Positions 42,698 through 51,845 of a stretch of 64,000 nt of DNA are shown in pieces. Origin of the DNA: Gordonia polyisoprenivorans (GTDB lineage: Bacteria > Actinomycetota > Actinomycetes > Mycobacteriales > Mycobacteriaceae); assembly GCF_017654315.1 (NCBI RefSeq), contig NZ_CP072203.1, forward strand, positions 1,116,001 to 1,180,000, written 5' to 3'. Below the pieces are notes generated by a model. That model was not told the DNA's origin and ran no database searches. It worked only from the letters and a program-made list of their open reading frames with translations. Both the position numbers and the translations under genes were made by a program. Numbering within the stretch: position 1 is the first letter of the stretch; the number at the start of each line of letters is the position of its first letter.

Positions 42698-44049
42698 CGT
42701 GTCGTCTCCGCTCGATCCGCAGGCGGTGTGGCCAGGTGATCGGTCGGGGAGGGGAACGGTACCGCCACCGAGATGACACAGCCGGCTCCCGGTTCGGCCT
42801 CGATCTCAAGCGTCCCGTCGATCAGTGCGGCGCGTTCGGCCATGGCGGTCAACCCGAAACCGCCGTCCGGACAACGCCGCGTCTCGGCGGGGGTGAAGCC
42901 GCGCCCGTTGTCCCGGATGTCGAGCAGCAGGGTGTCGTCGAGGTAGGTCAGGGTCGTCACCACCTGGGTGGCGCCGGAATGACGGGCCACGTTGGCCAGG
43001 GATTCCTGGGTGATCCGCAGCAGCGCATCGTCGCCCACGAGAGGACGTGGCGAGCCCTCGACCCGTAGTGTCGCCGAGATGTCGTGGCGTCGGGAGAACA
43101 CCGCGAGTTGCTCCTGCAGGACGATGGCCAAAGGTCGGGCCGCCAGCGGCAACGGCTGCAGCGCGTTGACCGCTCGACGCGCCTCGCCGAGCCCTTCGCG
43201 TGCAAGGGCTTTCGCGTTCTCGACGCGATCGCGCACCGAGGACGCGAGATCGTCCTCGTCGATCGATTCGAGCTGGGTGACGACGGCGACGAAGCCCTGG
43301 GCGACGGTGTCGTGCAGCTCGCGCGCCAACCGGGCCCGCTCGTCGTGGACACCACTGCGGCGGGCCTGCTCGATGAGTTCCTGCTGGAGTTCGGCATTGC
43401 GAGAGCGTTCGGCGATCAGCTCGTCGGTGAGTTCCCGACGACGCAGCAGGGTGGACTCGCGCGCATCGATGACGGCCACCACCGCCAGGCCGATCACCAC
43501 GTTGAGCACCCAGCACAGAACCGAGGCCCACCACGGGTCGGCAAGGTTGTGCCAGCCGTTGCGCTGGGTGGCGGTCATCAGCACACACGAGCCGGCGACG
43601 CACAGCAGCATCGGCGGCCCGGTGAACAGCGAAGCGTAGAGCATGTAGCCGGCCCATGACGCGATCCCGGCCATCGGCGTCACGGCGATCGCGGCGGCCA
43701 ACAGGGCGGTGGTGATCCCGAACACCGCGAACCGACGCCACATCGGCGAGATGTCGATCCGGATCCAGAATTCGGTGAACGCCATCAACGTCAGCATCAG
43801 GACGGCACCGATCACATGGTGCAGATGTGTCGCCGGCACGAGTTGGGCGACCACCAGTCCCGCGAGGTTGAGTACGCGCAGCCCCCACACCTCCGATTGC
43901 GGCGGCAGCAACGTATCCGGCCAGGTCAGCGTGGTCGGGCGGTCGATCCACCGGCCGCGGGGCTCGCGCTCGGGAATGCGGTGCGCGAGGATGCTGCGGG
44001 GTCGGGTGCCGCCGCGCGGGCCAAGGTGTGGCGCCGCGCGGTTCTCCAC
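42694..44049 (-). CDS. Sensor histidine kinase (HisKA_3 type)
   Basis: 451 residues from GTG 44049, which has GGGAG upstream and lies 6 bases after the permease stop. Five to six membrane helices (about residues 60-230), a coiled stretch, then the phospho-acceptor His in RARLARELHDTVAQGFVAVV and an ATPase domain with NGRGFTP and GGFGLTAMAERAAL. The membrane-embedded sensor without an outer domain suggests it detects membrane perturbation or the linked ABC transporter. Confidence 0.9.
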   Translation of the reverse strand: MENRAAPHLGPRGGTRPRSILAHRIPEREPRGRWIDRPTTLTWPDTLLPPQSEVWGLRVLNLAGLVVAQLVPATHLHHVIGAVLMLTLMAFTEFWIRIDISPMWRRFAVFGITTALLAAAIAVTPMAGIASWAGYMLYASLFTGPPMLLCVAGSCVLMTATQRNGWHNLADPWWASVLCWVLNVVIGLAVVAVIDARESTLLRRRELTDELIAERSRNAELQQELIEQARRSGVHDERARLARELHDTVAQGFVAVVTQLESIDEDDLASSVRDRVENAKALAREGLGEARRAVNALQPLPLAARPLAIVLQEQLAVFSRRHDISATLRVEGSPRPLVGDDALLRITQESLANVARHSGATQVVTTLTYLDDTLLLDIRDNGRGFTPAETRRCPDGGFGLTAMAERAALIDGTLEIEAEPGAGCVISVAVPFPSPTDHLATPPADRAETTR

Positions 44050-44054
44050 CGCGG

Positions 44055-44792
44055 CTACTCCCACTGGAAGGTCCGCATCGCGATGATCGTGGCGAGTGCT
44101 CCCCACACGACCAGTGTGCCGAAGAAGCCGATCGGGGGCCAGCCCGTGGTCGCCGTGTCCACCAGTGCCTGGGTGCCCGCGCCCGACGGCGTCAGATTCG
44201 AGATCGTATGCATCCATCCGGGCATCGTCGACCGCGGAATCCACAGGCCCGCAAAGAACTGCAGTACGAAGAACGCGAGGGTGCCGAATCCTGCGGCCAC
44301 CTTGGCATTACGGAACAGCGACGCGATCACCATGCCCAGGCCCAGGAACGCCCAGCACGACAGCAGATAGCTGACGACGAAGCCGAACAGATGGTGCGGC
44401 CATTGGCCGGAGATGATGCCGGGGATCACCACGATCAGCGCGAGGCACACCAGCGACACACCCATGATGAGCACGAACTGGGCGGTCAACAGCAGGAAAG
44501 GGGAGACCGGGGTGGTGCGTAATCGTTTGAGCACACCCATTTCCCGGTACCGGGTGAGGACGTCGGGCAGCGCCTGGACGGCGAGCATCGACAGCACGAA
44601 CAGCACCAGGATGGGCTGGTACACCTGAAAGGTGCTCAGGCCACCGAAGGAGCCGACGGGCTTGCGGGCGGCCGGGATGGAGGCGATCACGATCGCCGCG
44701 GCGACCGGCAGGATCACCGTCCAGAGAACGACACCCGGGTTGCGTACGAGAAGCCGGGCTTCCGAGGCGATCATGGCAGTGGCGGCGCTCAT
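44055..44792 (-). CDS. ABC-2 type transporter permease
   Basis: 245 residues with six helices: ASEARLLVRNPGVVLWTVILPV at the start, RYREMGVLKRLRTTPVSPFLLL in the cytoplasmic loop and FAGLWIPRSTMPGWMHTISNLTP before the last helices. This is the ABC-2/DrrB-like exporter permease pattern. ATG 44792 overlaps the ATPase stop by 4 bases. It ends 6 bases before the histidine kinase gene. Confidence 0.9.
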   Translation of the reverse strand: MSAATAMIASEARLLVRNPGVVLWTVILPVAAAIVIASIPAARKPVGSFGGLSTFQVYQPILVLFVLSMLAVQALPDVLTRYREMGVLKRLRTTPVSPFLLLTAQFVLIMGVSLVCLALIVVIPGIISGQWPHHLFGFVVSYLLSCWAFLGLGMVIASLFRNAKVAAGFGTLAFFVLQFFAGLWIPRSTMPGWMHTISNLTPSGAGTQALVDTATTGWPPIGFFGTLVVWGALATIIAMRTFQWE

Positions 44793-45742
44793 CGTCGGGC
44801 TCCTTGTGTCGTGTCGGTATCGGCGTCGGTTGAGGGGTCGGGCTCGGTTGCGGTGGTGAGCGCCAGGAAGGCGTCGTCGAGGCTCGGCTGGTCGACGCGC
44901 AGCTTGCGGCAGGCGATTCCGCGCTCGTGCAGCGCGATGATGACCGCCGACGCCACGTTGTCGGTTCCGGTGACGATCACCCTCTCGCCGCTGTGGTCGA
45001 TGCGGTGGACGTCGGGTAACGCGCTCAGAGCGTCGACGTCGACAATGGCGTTGGGTACGAACGACATTCGCTGGTCGGCGTGCACCGACGCCGCCAACTC
45101 CGCCGGGGTGTCGAGCGCGACGACCCGTCCGTCGTCGATCACCGCGACGCGGTCGCACAGGCGCTCGGCCTCCTCCATGAAGTGGCTGACGAGCAGTAGG
45201 GTGACGCCGGTGTCCTTGAGGTCCTCGAGCAGGCCCCATACCTCGCGGCGGGCGCTGGGGTCGAGGCCGGTGGTGAGCTCGTCGAGGATCGCGACCTTCG
45301 GATTGCCGATGAGCGCCAAGGCCACCGACAGCCGCTGCTTCTGCCCGCCCGAGAGCTTCGCGAAGTAGGTGCGTTCGTGTGCGCGCATGTCGAGCCGCTC
45401 GAGCAGTTCCCGCCAGTCGCGCGGTGCGTCGTAGAAACTCGAATACAACCGCATCACCTCACCGACGGTCTGCTTGTCGGGAAGTCGGCTCTCCTGCAAC
45501 TGGATTCCGAGTGCCTCCCGCAGACCGCGGTCCTCGTCGGCCGGGTCGAATCCGGCGACGCGGACGTGCCCGCCGTCGCGCTTGCGAAGACCGCCGATGC
45601 ACTCGACCGTCGTCGTCTTGCCTGCGCCGTTGGGACCGAGGATGCCGAAGATCTCGCCCTGCGCCACCTCGAAATCGACACCACGAACAACCTGCTTGTC
45701 GCCGTAGCGTTTCGTCAGTCCTGCGACCTCGATCATTGCCAT
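44789..45742 (-). CDS. ABC transporter ATP-binding protein
   Basis: 317 residues. Walker A GPNGAGKTT near residue 39, signature KLSGGQKQRLSVALAL, Walker B VAILDELTTGLDP (Glu-Leu in place of the usual Glu-Pro) and SHFMEEAERLCD. The C-terminal ~85 residues form a DrrA-like extension. It powers the adjacent permease. Starts at 45754, 45742 or 45736 are all possible; 45742 is given. It heads the ABC-kinase-regulator operon. Confidence 0.92.
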   Translation of the reverse strand: MAMIEVAGLTKRYGDKQVVRGVDFEVAQGEIFGILGPNGAGKTTTVECIGGLRKRDGGHVRVAGFDPADEDRGLREALGIQLQESRLPDKQTVGEVMRLYSSFYDAPRDWRELLERLDMRAHERTYFAKLSGGQKQRLSVALALIGNPKVAILDELTTGLDPSARREVWGLLEDLKDTGVTLLLVSHFMEEAERLCDRVAVIDDGRVVALDTPAELAASVHADQRMSFVPNAIVDVDALSALPDVHRIDHSGERVIVTGTDNVASAVIIALHERGIACRKLRVDQPSLDDAFLALTTATEPDPSTDADTDTTQGARR

Positions 45743-46249
45743 GACATCCAGCATGGCCGGATCGGACGGGCAGCGGATCCACCGGATGACCACACCTGGG
45801 TCAACCGATCGGTGGACGCGGGGTGGGCTCGCCGAAGTAGTGCAGGTGGCCGGGCGGCCTTCCAAGTGCGGCAGGCCGATCAGGACGGGTTGTGGATATT
45901 CGACGTCATGGCAAAGCTGCAGACGTCGCCGCTGGTTACGAAGACCGAGGCCGACGTGTTCTCGAGTTGGGGCCGGACAAGACTGTTCGGCCACCGAACA
46001 CGTGACAATGCGAGCGATCAGAACGACAATGATCGACAGGACGGCACATGACCACAGCACGCCGCGATCTACACCCGGCGCACTCCTCTTGCCCCGGCTG
46101 CTCGGCGCGCCGCGGCACGAATGGTACTTGCCGCTGACAAAGCGGCCGGGCGACAACAGGATCCGCACATTCTCGCCATTGCGGAAGGTCGTGACGAGAA
46201 TCTCTCGCCGGAATCGTTTCCCGAGTAGATCAACAGACAAGGCCGCCGG
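45743..46249. other. 507-base region without a recognised gene
   Basis: Lower in GC than its surroundings. A minus-strand frame stays open from 46240 into the ABC ATPase frame and contains one predicted membrane helix (VLWSCAVLSIIVVLIARIV), and a plus-strand frame opens at 45741; neither resembles a known family. It may hold a small orphan membrane protein or only the promoter of the ABC operon. Confidence 0.4.
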
Positions 46250-47107
46250 TCAGCTCGCCAGGAACGCCGCCACCGTCGCCTCGAAGGCATCCTTGGCCTC
46301 GATCATCACCCAATGGCCGCACCGCGGAAAGACATGCAGTTGTGCGTCAGGGATCCACCGCATCGGCGCCAGCGCCATGTCGGGGGGACTGACCCGGTCG
46401 TCGCGGCCCCAGGTGAGCAGCGTCGGGCAGGAAATCTTGTGCATCATTGCCCAGTACGGCGGGATGTCGGCGGTCGCCATGAACTGCTGTTGCATCTCGA
46501 AAGATGCTGAGCCGTACATCGTTCTGGCCGTGGCCAAGGCGTCGGGATTCATCGCCACCTCCCAGCGCTCACTGATGAGTTCCTCGGTGACGAGGGTGCG
46601 GTCGTAGACCATCGCGGTCAGCCAACGGACGAGTTTGTCGCGATTGGGGTCGTCGGCGAACTCCTGCAGGAGACGGAGGCCTTCGCTCGGGCTGGGGCTG
46701 AACAGGTTGGGGCCGACGCCGCCGATGGTCACCAGCTTCTCGACGCGATCGGGTTTGCGGATGGCCAGGTTCACCCCGACGACGCCGCCCATCGAGTTAC
46801 CGATCATCGGCGCCGAGGCGATCCCGAGTGCGTCCATGAAGGTGATCACCGACTTGCCGGCGGTCAGCACCGGCATGCCCTCCCACGCATCGCTGACCCC
46901 GAAGCCGGGGAACTCGATGACGTAGCAGTGATGGGTCCGGGCGAAAAAGCCGAGGTTACCGCGGTAGTTGCGCCATCCGGTCACGCCCGGGCCGGAGCCG
47001 TGGAGCAGGATCAGCGGCGGTGCATCGGCGGCGCCGGCCTCGTGGTAGCGCAGCACGCCCTTGTCGGTCGTCAGCTCGCGTCGGGTCGCGTCAAAGGAGA
47101 CATCCAC
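46250..47107 (-). CDS. Alpha/beta hydrolase (HsaD/BphD-like) under a KstR box
   Basis: About 285 residues. The oxyanion region LLHGSGPGVTGW, nucleophile elbow GNSMGGVVG (Ser), Asp in TWGRDDRVSPP and His in FPRCGHWVMIEA follow the order of C-C bond hydrolases of meta-cleavage pathways, such as HsaD of cholesterol degradation. A KstR-type operator directly upstream supports a role in steroid breakdown. GTG 47107 lies 6 nt after a TAGTCT hexamer, giving a leaderless start; GTG 47113 is the alternative. Confidence 0.85.
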   Translation of the reverse strand: MDVSFDATRRELTTDKGVLRYHEAGAADAPPLILLHGSGPGVTGWRNYRGNLGFFARTHHCYVIEFPGFGVSDAWEGMPVLTAGKSVITFMDALGIASAPMIGNSMGGVVGVNLAIRKPDRVEKLVTIGGVGPNLFSPSPSEGLRLLQEFADDPNRDKLVRWLTAMVYDRTLVTEELISERWEVAMNPDALATARTMYGSASFEMQQQFMATADIPPYWAMMHKISCPTLLTWGRDDRVSPPDMALAPMRWIPDAQLHVFPRCGHWVMIEAKDAFEATVAAFLAS

Positions 47108-47115
47108 CCCCACAG

Positions 47116-47133
47116 ACTAGAACGTGTTCTAGT
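47116..47133. promoter_or_regulatory. KstR-type operator
   Basis: ACTAGAACGTGTTCTAGT is an 18-base near-perfect palindrome, and its central 14 bases fit the published KstR consensus TNNAACNNGTTNNA at every fixed position. It overlaps the -10 region of the hydrolase gene, as expected for a repressor of cholesterol genes. Confidence 0.85.
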
Positions 47134-47155
47134 TGTTTGTCATCGGGGTCGGCCG

Positions 47156-48127
47156 TCAGGTGCCGAGCGCTTCGGCCTCCTCCTCACCGAACCGCTCCTC
47201 GAGTTCGGCAGGGGAGTAGTCGAGATCGATCTCGGCGACGTCGCGACCGCGGGCCGACTCGATCGCATGCAGCCGTCGCTGCGCCCGGTCGGCGGCGTAA
47301 GCGAGGAACTCGTTGTTGTCCAAGCCGAAAGGCTGCTCGTCGAACTGCTCGTTGACCCACGTGATCATGCCCAGCGCCAACGGCATCAGCTCGCCCATTC
47401 GGGTGTTGATCGCCTCCCACAGCGAGTCGTCGGCGGCCACATGACGACGGCAGGTGAACGTCCCCCACGCCATGTGGCGCCGCTCGTCGTCGCCGATGAA
47501 CCGGATCAACCGCTGCATGCCGGGGAAGATGCCGTGCCGGGTGCACACGGTCTGCCACGCGTGATAACCCGTCAACGCCAGCGACCCCTCGATGACGTGG
47601 TTGTAGGTGACGCTGGCTCGGATCTGATTGAGCGGGGACGGATCGTGGTCGAGGACGTGCAGGCTCTGCGGCAACTCCTCGTAGAACAGCTGGCGGTAGT
47701 ACGGGTTGTCGGCGACGAAGGACTGCAGATCGTCGTCGAGCCCCACCGCATCCATCCAGCGACGGAACACCTGCGTGTGCTTGGCCTCCTCGAAGCAGAA
47801 CTGCGACAGATACATCTCGTCGCCGAAGCGCCCCTCGGCAGCCATCGCCTTCATGAACGGCTGGATGTCCTGGGTGACGGCTTCTTCACCCGCGATGAAC
47901 TGACTGACCAGAAACGTCGTGCTGCGTCGTTGCTCGTCGGTGATCTCGTGCCAGTCCTCGGCATCGCGGCTGAAGTCGATCGCGGACGGATCCCAGAACC
48001 GCCCATTGCCTTTCACGAACAGCCGCAAGGGAAACGAGTCCCAGTTCAGTCCACCGCGACGCAGCGAGGCGAAGTCCGCCCGCGTCGGGGTGGAGTGTTC
48101 GGCGAGAGTCTGTTGGCCGAGAGTCAT
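47156..48127 (-). CDS. R2-like ligand-binding oxidase (R2lox)
   Basis: 323 residues. Metal ligands can be placed: Glu in [10 protein letters not shown] and H in FEEAKH, Glu in [10 protein letters not shown], and E/H in [10 protein letters not shown]. The Val of EEAV and the Tyr of YNHVIEG are the pair that form the Tyr-Val cross-link in R2lox, so this is the Mn/Fe oxidase and not a ribonucleotide reductase R2 subunit. It resembles Rv0233. The ligand is a long-chain fatty acid in known structures; the physiological substrate is unknown. Confidence 0.92.
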   Translation of the reverse strand: MTLGQQTLAEHSTPTRADFASLRRGGLNWDSFPLRLFVKGNGRFWDPSAIDFSRDAEDWHEITDEQRRSTTFLVSQFIAGEEAVTQDIQPFMKAMAAEGRFGDEMYLSQFCFEEAKHTQVFRRWMDAVGLDDDLQSFVADNPYYRQLFYEELPQSLHVLDHDPSPLNQIRASVTYNHVIEGSLALTGYHAWQTVCTRHGIFPGMQRLIRFIGDDERRHMAWGTFTCRRHVAADDSLWEAINTRMGELMPLALGMITWVNEQFDEQPFGLDNNEFLAYAADRAQRRLHAIESARGRDVAEIDLDYSPAELEERFGEEEAEALGT

Positions 48128-48171
48128 CGGGGGGTCACCTGCTTTCCCAGTGCGGTGAATTCGACGCTATC

Positions 48172-48208
48172 GGGTTACCCGCCGGTCGGGTCCGAAATCA
48201 CGTAACCC
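48172..48208. terminator. Inverted repeat after the MMPL gene
   Basis: GGGTTAC (48172-48178) and GTAACCC (48202-48208) form a 7-bp stem with a 23-nt loop directly after the minus-strand MMPL stop. The long loop makes it a weak terminator candidate. Confidence 0.3.
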
Positions 48209-50443
48209 TCAGGAAACGCTGCCCCCCGTCGCCGATGTGCCGGTGATGATCGAATCGTCGGAGTCCTTATCGGGCTCGGATCTCTTGCGGAACAAGCTGC
48301 TTGGCCACCAGATGCGGCTGCCGATGTCGAGGGACAGGGCGGGTACGAGCAGGGTCCGCACGATCAGTGTGTCGACGAGGACGCCGAAGGCCACGAGGAA
48401 CGCGACCTGCGCGAGGAACAGCAGCGGGATCACCGCGAGGGCCGCGAAGGTGGCGGCGAGAACCACACCGGCAGAAGTGATGACGCCACCGGTAGAGGTC
48501 AACCCGCGGATGATGCCCGCGCGGGTACCGTGCCGGATCGACTCCTCACGCACCCGGGTCATCAAGAAGATGTTGTAGTCGATACCCAGTGCGACGAGGA
48601 ACACGAACGCGAACAACGGGACCACCGGGTCGGCGCCGGGGAAACCGAAGGGGCCGTTGAAGAGCAGGGCCGCCACACCGAGCGTGGTCGCGAACGACAA
48701 CACCGTGGTCGCCAGCAGCAACACCGGCGCGAGGATGCTGCGCAGCAACAGGATCAGCACCGCCAGCACGACGATGAGCACGATCGGGATGATCAGATTG
48801 CGATCGTGGATCGCGGTGGTGCGGGTGTCGAGGTCGACGGCCGTCGTACCACCGACCCTCGCGTCGGCCCCGGAGATCGCATGCACCTCGGTGCGGATGC
48901 GGTCGACGGTGTCCTGCGCGGCGAGGGACTCGGCGTTGTCCGACAGAGTGGCCTCCACCGCGACCTCGCCGTCGCGGACTACGGGCGCGCCGTTGCTGCT
49001 GAGCACACTGACCTGCGCGACACCGTCGACACCACGGGTCGCGGCGACGACCTCGTCGGCGCGATCGGCACGGGTGAGAATCCACGTCGGGGTGCCGGCA
49101 CCGGCGTCGAAATGCTGTGCCTGCAGTTGCGCGCCGGCAACCGAATCGACGTCACCGAGGAAGAAGTCGGTCTGGGCGATGCCGTCGGCCTTGAACATCG
49201 GGGCGAACGACGCACCGATGACCAGCAGGATCAACGTTGCGATCCACACGGTACGGGGGCGCGTCGCGACCCACTGGGCGATCGTGTACCAGAAGCGATG
49301 GGTGTTCGAGGTGGCGTCGTCGAAGTCGGCGTTGGTGGCGCCGGACTTTGTGTTGTCGGAGTCGGAGTCGGGGTCGGTGTTCCCGGGTTCTGCGGTCTCG
49401 ACCAGGTGCGGGCGCAACGGCCAGAACGCGGCTCCGCCGAGCAGGGCCAGTGCGGCCGGCAAGAAGGTCATCGACGCCAGGAACGAGGCGACGATCCCGA
49501 GGGCGGCGACCGGTCCGAGGCTGCGGTTGGAGTTGAGGTCGGAGAACAGCAGGCACAGCACGCCGAGAATGACCGTGCCCGCCGACGCCGACACCGGCTC
49601 GATGGTGGCCCGCCACGCCCGGCGTAGCGCCGTGTACTTGTCGGCGGTGTGCATCAGTTCCTCCCGGAACCGCGACACCAGCAGCAGCGCGTAGTCGGTG
49701 GCGGCGCCGAAGACCAGGATGAACAGGATGCCCTGGCTCTGCCCGTTGAGTTCGAGCCAGCCTTGATCGGCGGCGAAGTACACCGCCCCCGAGGCCAGAC
49801 CGAGCGCGAAGACCGCCGAGATGAGCACGACGAACGGCAGGATCGGGCTGCGGTAGACGACGACGAGGATGAGCACGACGACGGCACCGGCCACCAGCAG
49901 CAGCAGACCGTCGATGCCGGCGAACGCCTCGCCGAGGTCGGCGACCTGCCCGGCCGGGCCGGTGACCTTGACCTCGAGGCCGTTGGGTGGATTGGCCAGC
50001 GAGTCCCGCAACGTCTTGACGGTGTCGGCGGGCTCGCCCTTGGTGGAGATCGGGATGAAGACCTCGGCGGCCTTGCCGTCCTTGGAGCCGATGACCGGCG
50101 AGAACGCCGATGCGAAGCCTTCTTTGCCCTGCAGACGCTGGGTCTGCTCGGTGAGGTAGGCGCGGTCGGCGGCGGTGATCCCCGAATCGCGGACAGCGAT
50201 CACTATCGCCGGGATCTCGGTGGTGTCCTGGAACCGGGACAGTTGATCGTTGACCTGGGTCGACTCTGCCGAGGCCGGCAGGAACGCGGTGTTGTCGTTG
50301 GTCGAGACCGAGGCGAGCTTCCCGGCGAACGGCCCGAGCCCCCCGCCGATGATCAGCCACACCAGGATCAGCAGGGCCGGGATCAGCCAGCGCAGAAACG
50401 AGCGCCGGGAAGGTCGAGAGTCGGGCATTTCCGAACTGGCCAT
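48209..50443 (-). CDS. MMPL/RND-family transporter
   Basis: 744 residues with 11-12 helices and two periplasmic loops in the RND arrangement. The first helix is LRWLIPALLILVWLIIGG; the conserved AATDYALLLVSRFREEL and DYNIFLMTRVREESI segments hold the proton-relay Asp-Tyr pairs of MmpL proteins. An acidic Asp/Ser linker lies in the middle. It is shorter than mmpL3 at the window end and belongs to the small YdfJ-like group. Substrate unknown. ATG start with AAAGGA. Confidence 0.9.
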   Translation of the reverse strand: MASSEMPDSRPSRRSFLRWLIPALLILVWLIIGGGLGPFAGKLASVSTNDNTAFLPASAESTQVNDQLSRFQDTTEIPAIVIAVRDSGITAADRAYLTEQTQRLQGKEGFASAFSPVIGSKDGKAAEVFIPISTKGEPADTVKTLRDSLANPPNGLEVKVTGPAGQVADLGEAFAGIDGLLLLVAGAVVVLILVVVYRSPILPFVVLISAVFALGLASGAVYFAADQGWLELNGQSQGILFILVFGAATDYALLLVSRFREELMHTADKYTALRRAWRATIEPVSASAGTVILGVLCLLFSDLNSNRSLGPVAALGIVASFLASMTFLPAALALLGGAAFWPLRPHLVETAEPGNTDPDSDSDNTKSGATNADFDDATSNTHRFWYTIAQWVATRPRTVWIATLILLVIGASFAPMFKADGIAQTDFFLGDVDSVAGAQLQAQHFDAGAGTPTWILTRADRADEVVAATRGVDGVAQVSVLSSNGAPVVRDGEVAVEATLSDNAESLAAQDTVDRIRTEVHAISGADARVGGTTAVDLDTRTTAIHDRNLIIPIVLIVVLAVLILLLRSILAPVLLLATTVLSFATTLGVAALLFNGPFGFPGADPVVPLFAFVFLVALGIDYNIFLMTRVREESIRHGTRAGIIRGLTSTGGVITSAGVVLAATFAALAVIPLLFLAQVAFLVAFGVLVDTLIVRTLLVPALSLDIGSRIWWPSSLFRKRSEPDKDSDDSIITGTSATGGSVS

Positions 50444-50681
50444 GCGGTCATCCTTTCACGAGTCCGGAAGCCATTCGGTGCCGCGGCGGGATCGGAGGGG
50501 TCCTGGTGCCCGGCGAACCGTCCGCGTCGGTACTTGCGTACCGATCGCGGTGGGGACGACGCCGGTTGTTGTGTAGATGTTGTGCGGCGGAACCTATCTC
50601 ACGAAATCCATGCCGAGGCGTGCATGGATGGACGACGATGGCGACCGGGGCATCTGACTGTGCCGAGAAAGGGGCAGAACC

Positions 50682-51809
50682 ATGAAGACCAAGGGCGCGA
50701 TCCTGCGCGAACCCGGACAACCGTGGCAGATCGAGGAGATCGAGGTCGGCGACCCGGTCGCCGGCGAGGTCCAGGTGCGCTTGGCCGCGTCCGGGCTGTG
50801 CCATTCCGACCACCACCTGCGCACTGGCGACAGCCCGGCACCGATGCCGGTGCTCGGCGGACACGAGGGCGCTGGGGTGGTCACCAAGGTCGGTCCGGGT
50901 GTGACGCGGCTGGCCGAAGGTGATCACGTCGTCACCGCATTCATCCCGGCCTGCGGCACCTGCGAACCGTGCTCGCGCGGGTTGCAGAACATCTGCGACG
51001 AGGGTGCACGGCTGCTGACGGGACTGTCGATCTCGGATGACACCCACCGCCTGCACACTGCCGACGGCACGCCAGTGACGCCGATGTGTCTGCTCGGCAC
51101 CTTCGCGCCCTACATCACCGTCAACGAGGCATCGCTGGTCAAGATCGAGGACGACATCCCGCTGCGCGAGGCGGCGCTGCTCGGTTGCGGTGTGGCCACC
51201 GGATGGGGATCGGCTGTCGAGATCGGCGACACCCACACCGGCGACACGGTGGTCGTCATCGGCATCGGCGGCGTCGGGATCAACTCGATCCAGGGTGCGG
51301 CCGCGGCCGGCGCGCGCTACGTGGTCGCCATCGACCCGGTGCCGTTCAAACTGCAGATGGCCGAGAAGCTCGGAGCGACACACACCTTCGCCTCGATCGA
51401 GGAGGCCGCTCCGGTTCTGGGCGAGATCACCTGGGGCAAGATGGCCAACACCACGGTGATCACCGTCGGCGAGATCTTCGGTGACATCATCGCGCCGGCG
51501 TTGAGCCTGACCGGCAAGGGCGGCCAGGTGGTCGTCACCGGCATGGGTAACTTCGCCTCGATGGACGTCAAGCTCAACCTGTTCGAGCTGACCCTGCTGC
51601 AGAAGCGGGTCCAGGGTGCGATCTTCGGCGGTACCGGACCGCGTACCCAGATCCCGAACCTGTTGCGCGAGTATCGGGCCGGGCGGCTGAACCTCTCGGA
51701 TCTGATCACCACCACCTACCGGCAGGATCAGATCAACGAGGCCTACGACGACATGCTGTCGGGCAAGAACATTCGCGGCATGATCGTCTACGGCGACGAC
51801 GACTACTGA
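50682..51809 (+). CDS. NDMA-dependent zinc alcohol dehydrogenase
   Basis: 375 residues. Catalytic Zn ligands are in GLCHSDHH and GGHEGAGVV; the structural-zinc cysteines are in CGTCEPCSRGLQNIC. The nucleotide loop is GIGGVGINSIQG, with an acidic residue (AIDPV) typical of NAD specificity. The sequence follows the NDMA-dependent (nicotinoprotein) alcohol dehydrogenases, which hold NAD tightly and use mycofactocin or another external acceptor. ATG start with AAAGGGG upstream. Confidence 0.9.
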   Translation: MKTKGAILREPGQPWQIEEIEVGDPVAGEVQVRLAASGLCHSDHHLRTGDSPAPMPVLGGHEGAGVVTKVGPGVTRLAEGDHVVTAFIPACGTCEPCSRGLQNICDEGARLLTGLSISDDTHRLHTADGTPVTPMCLLGTFAPYITVNEASLVKIEDDIPLREAALLGCGVATGWGSAVEIGDTHTGDTVVVIGIGGVGINSIQGAAAAGARYVVAIDPVPFKLQMAEKLGATHTFASIEEAAPVLGEITWGKMANTTVITVGEIFGDIIAPALSLTGKGGQVVVTGMGNFASMDVKLNLFELTLLQKRVQGAIFGGTGPRTQIPNLLREYRAGRLNLSDLITTTYRQDQINEAYDDMLSGKNIRGMIVYGDDDY

Positions 51810-51845
51810 CCTGCCCGGGGTTCGACACCGAAGTTCGACACCGCG

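Noticed and set aside
45741..46607. 288-codon plus-strand frame
   Set aside because: It overlaps the hydrolase gene on the other strand and reads as Arg/Thr-rich low-complexity sequence without domain similarity.
47116..47133. LexA/SOS box reading of the GAAC...GTTC palindrome
   Set aside because: LexA sites need four bases between GAAC and GTTC; here there are two. The KstR consensus fits at every fixed position.
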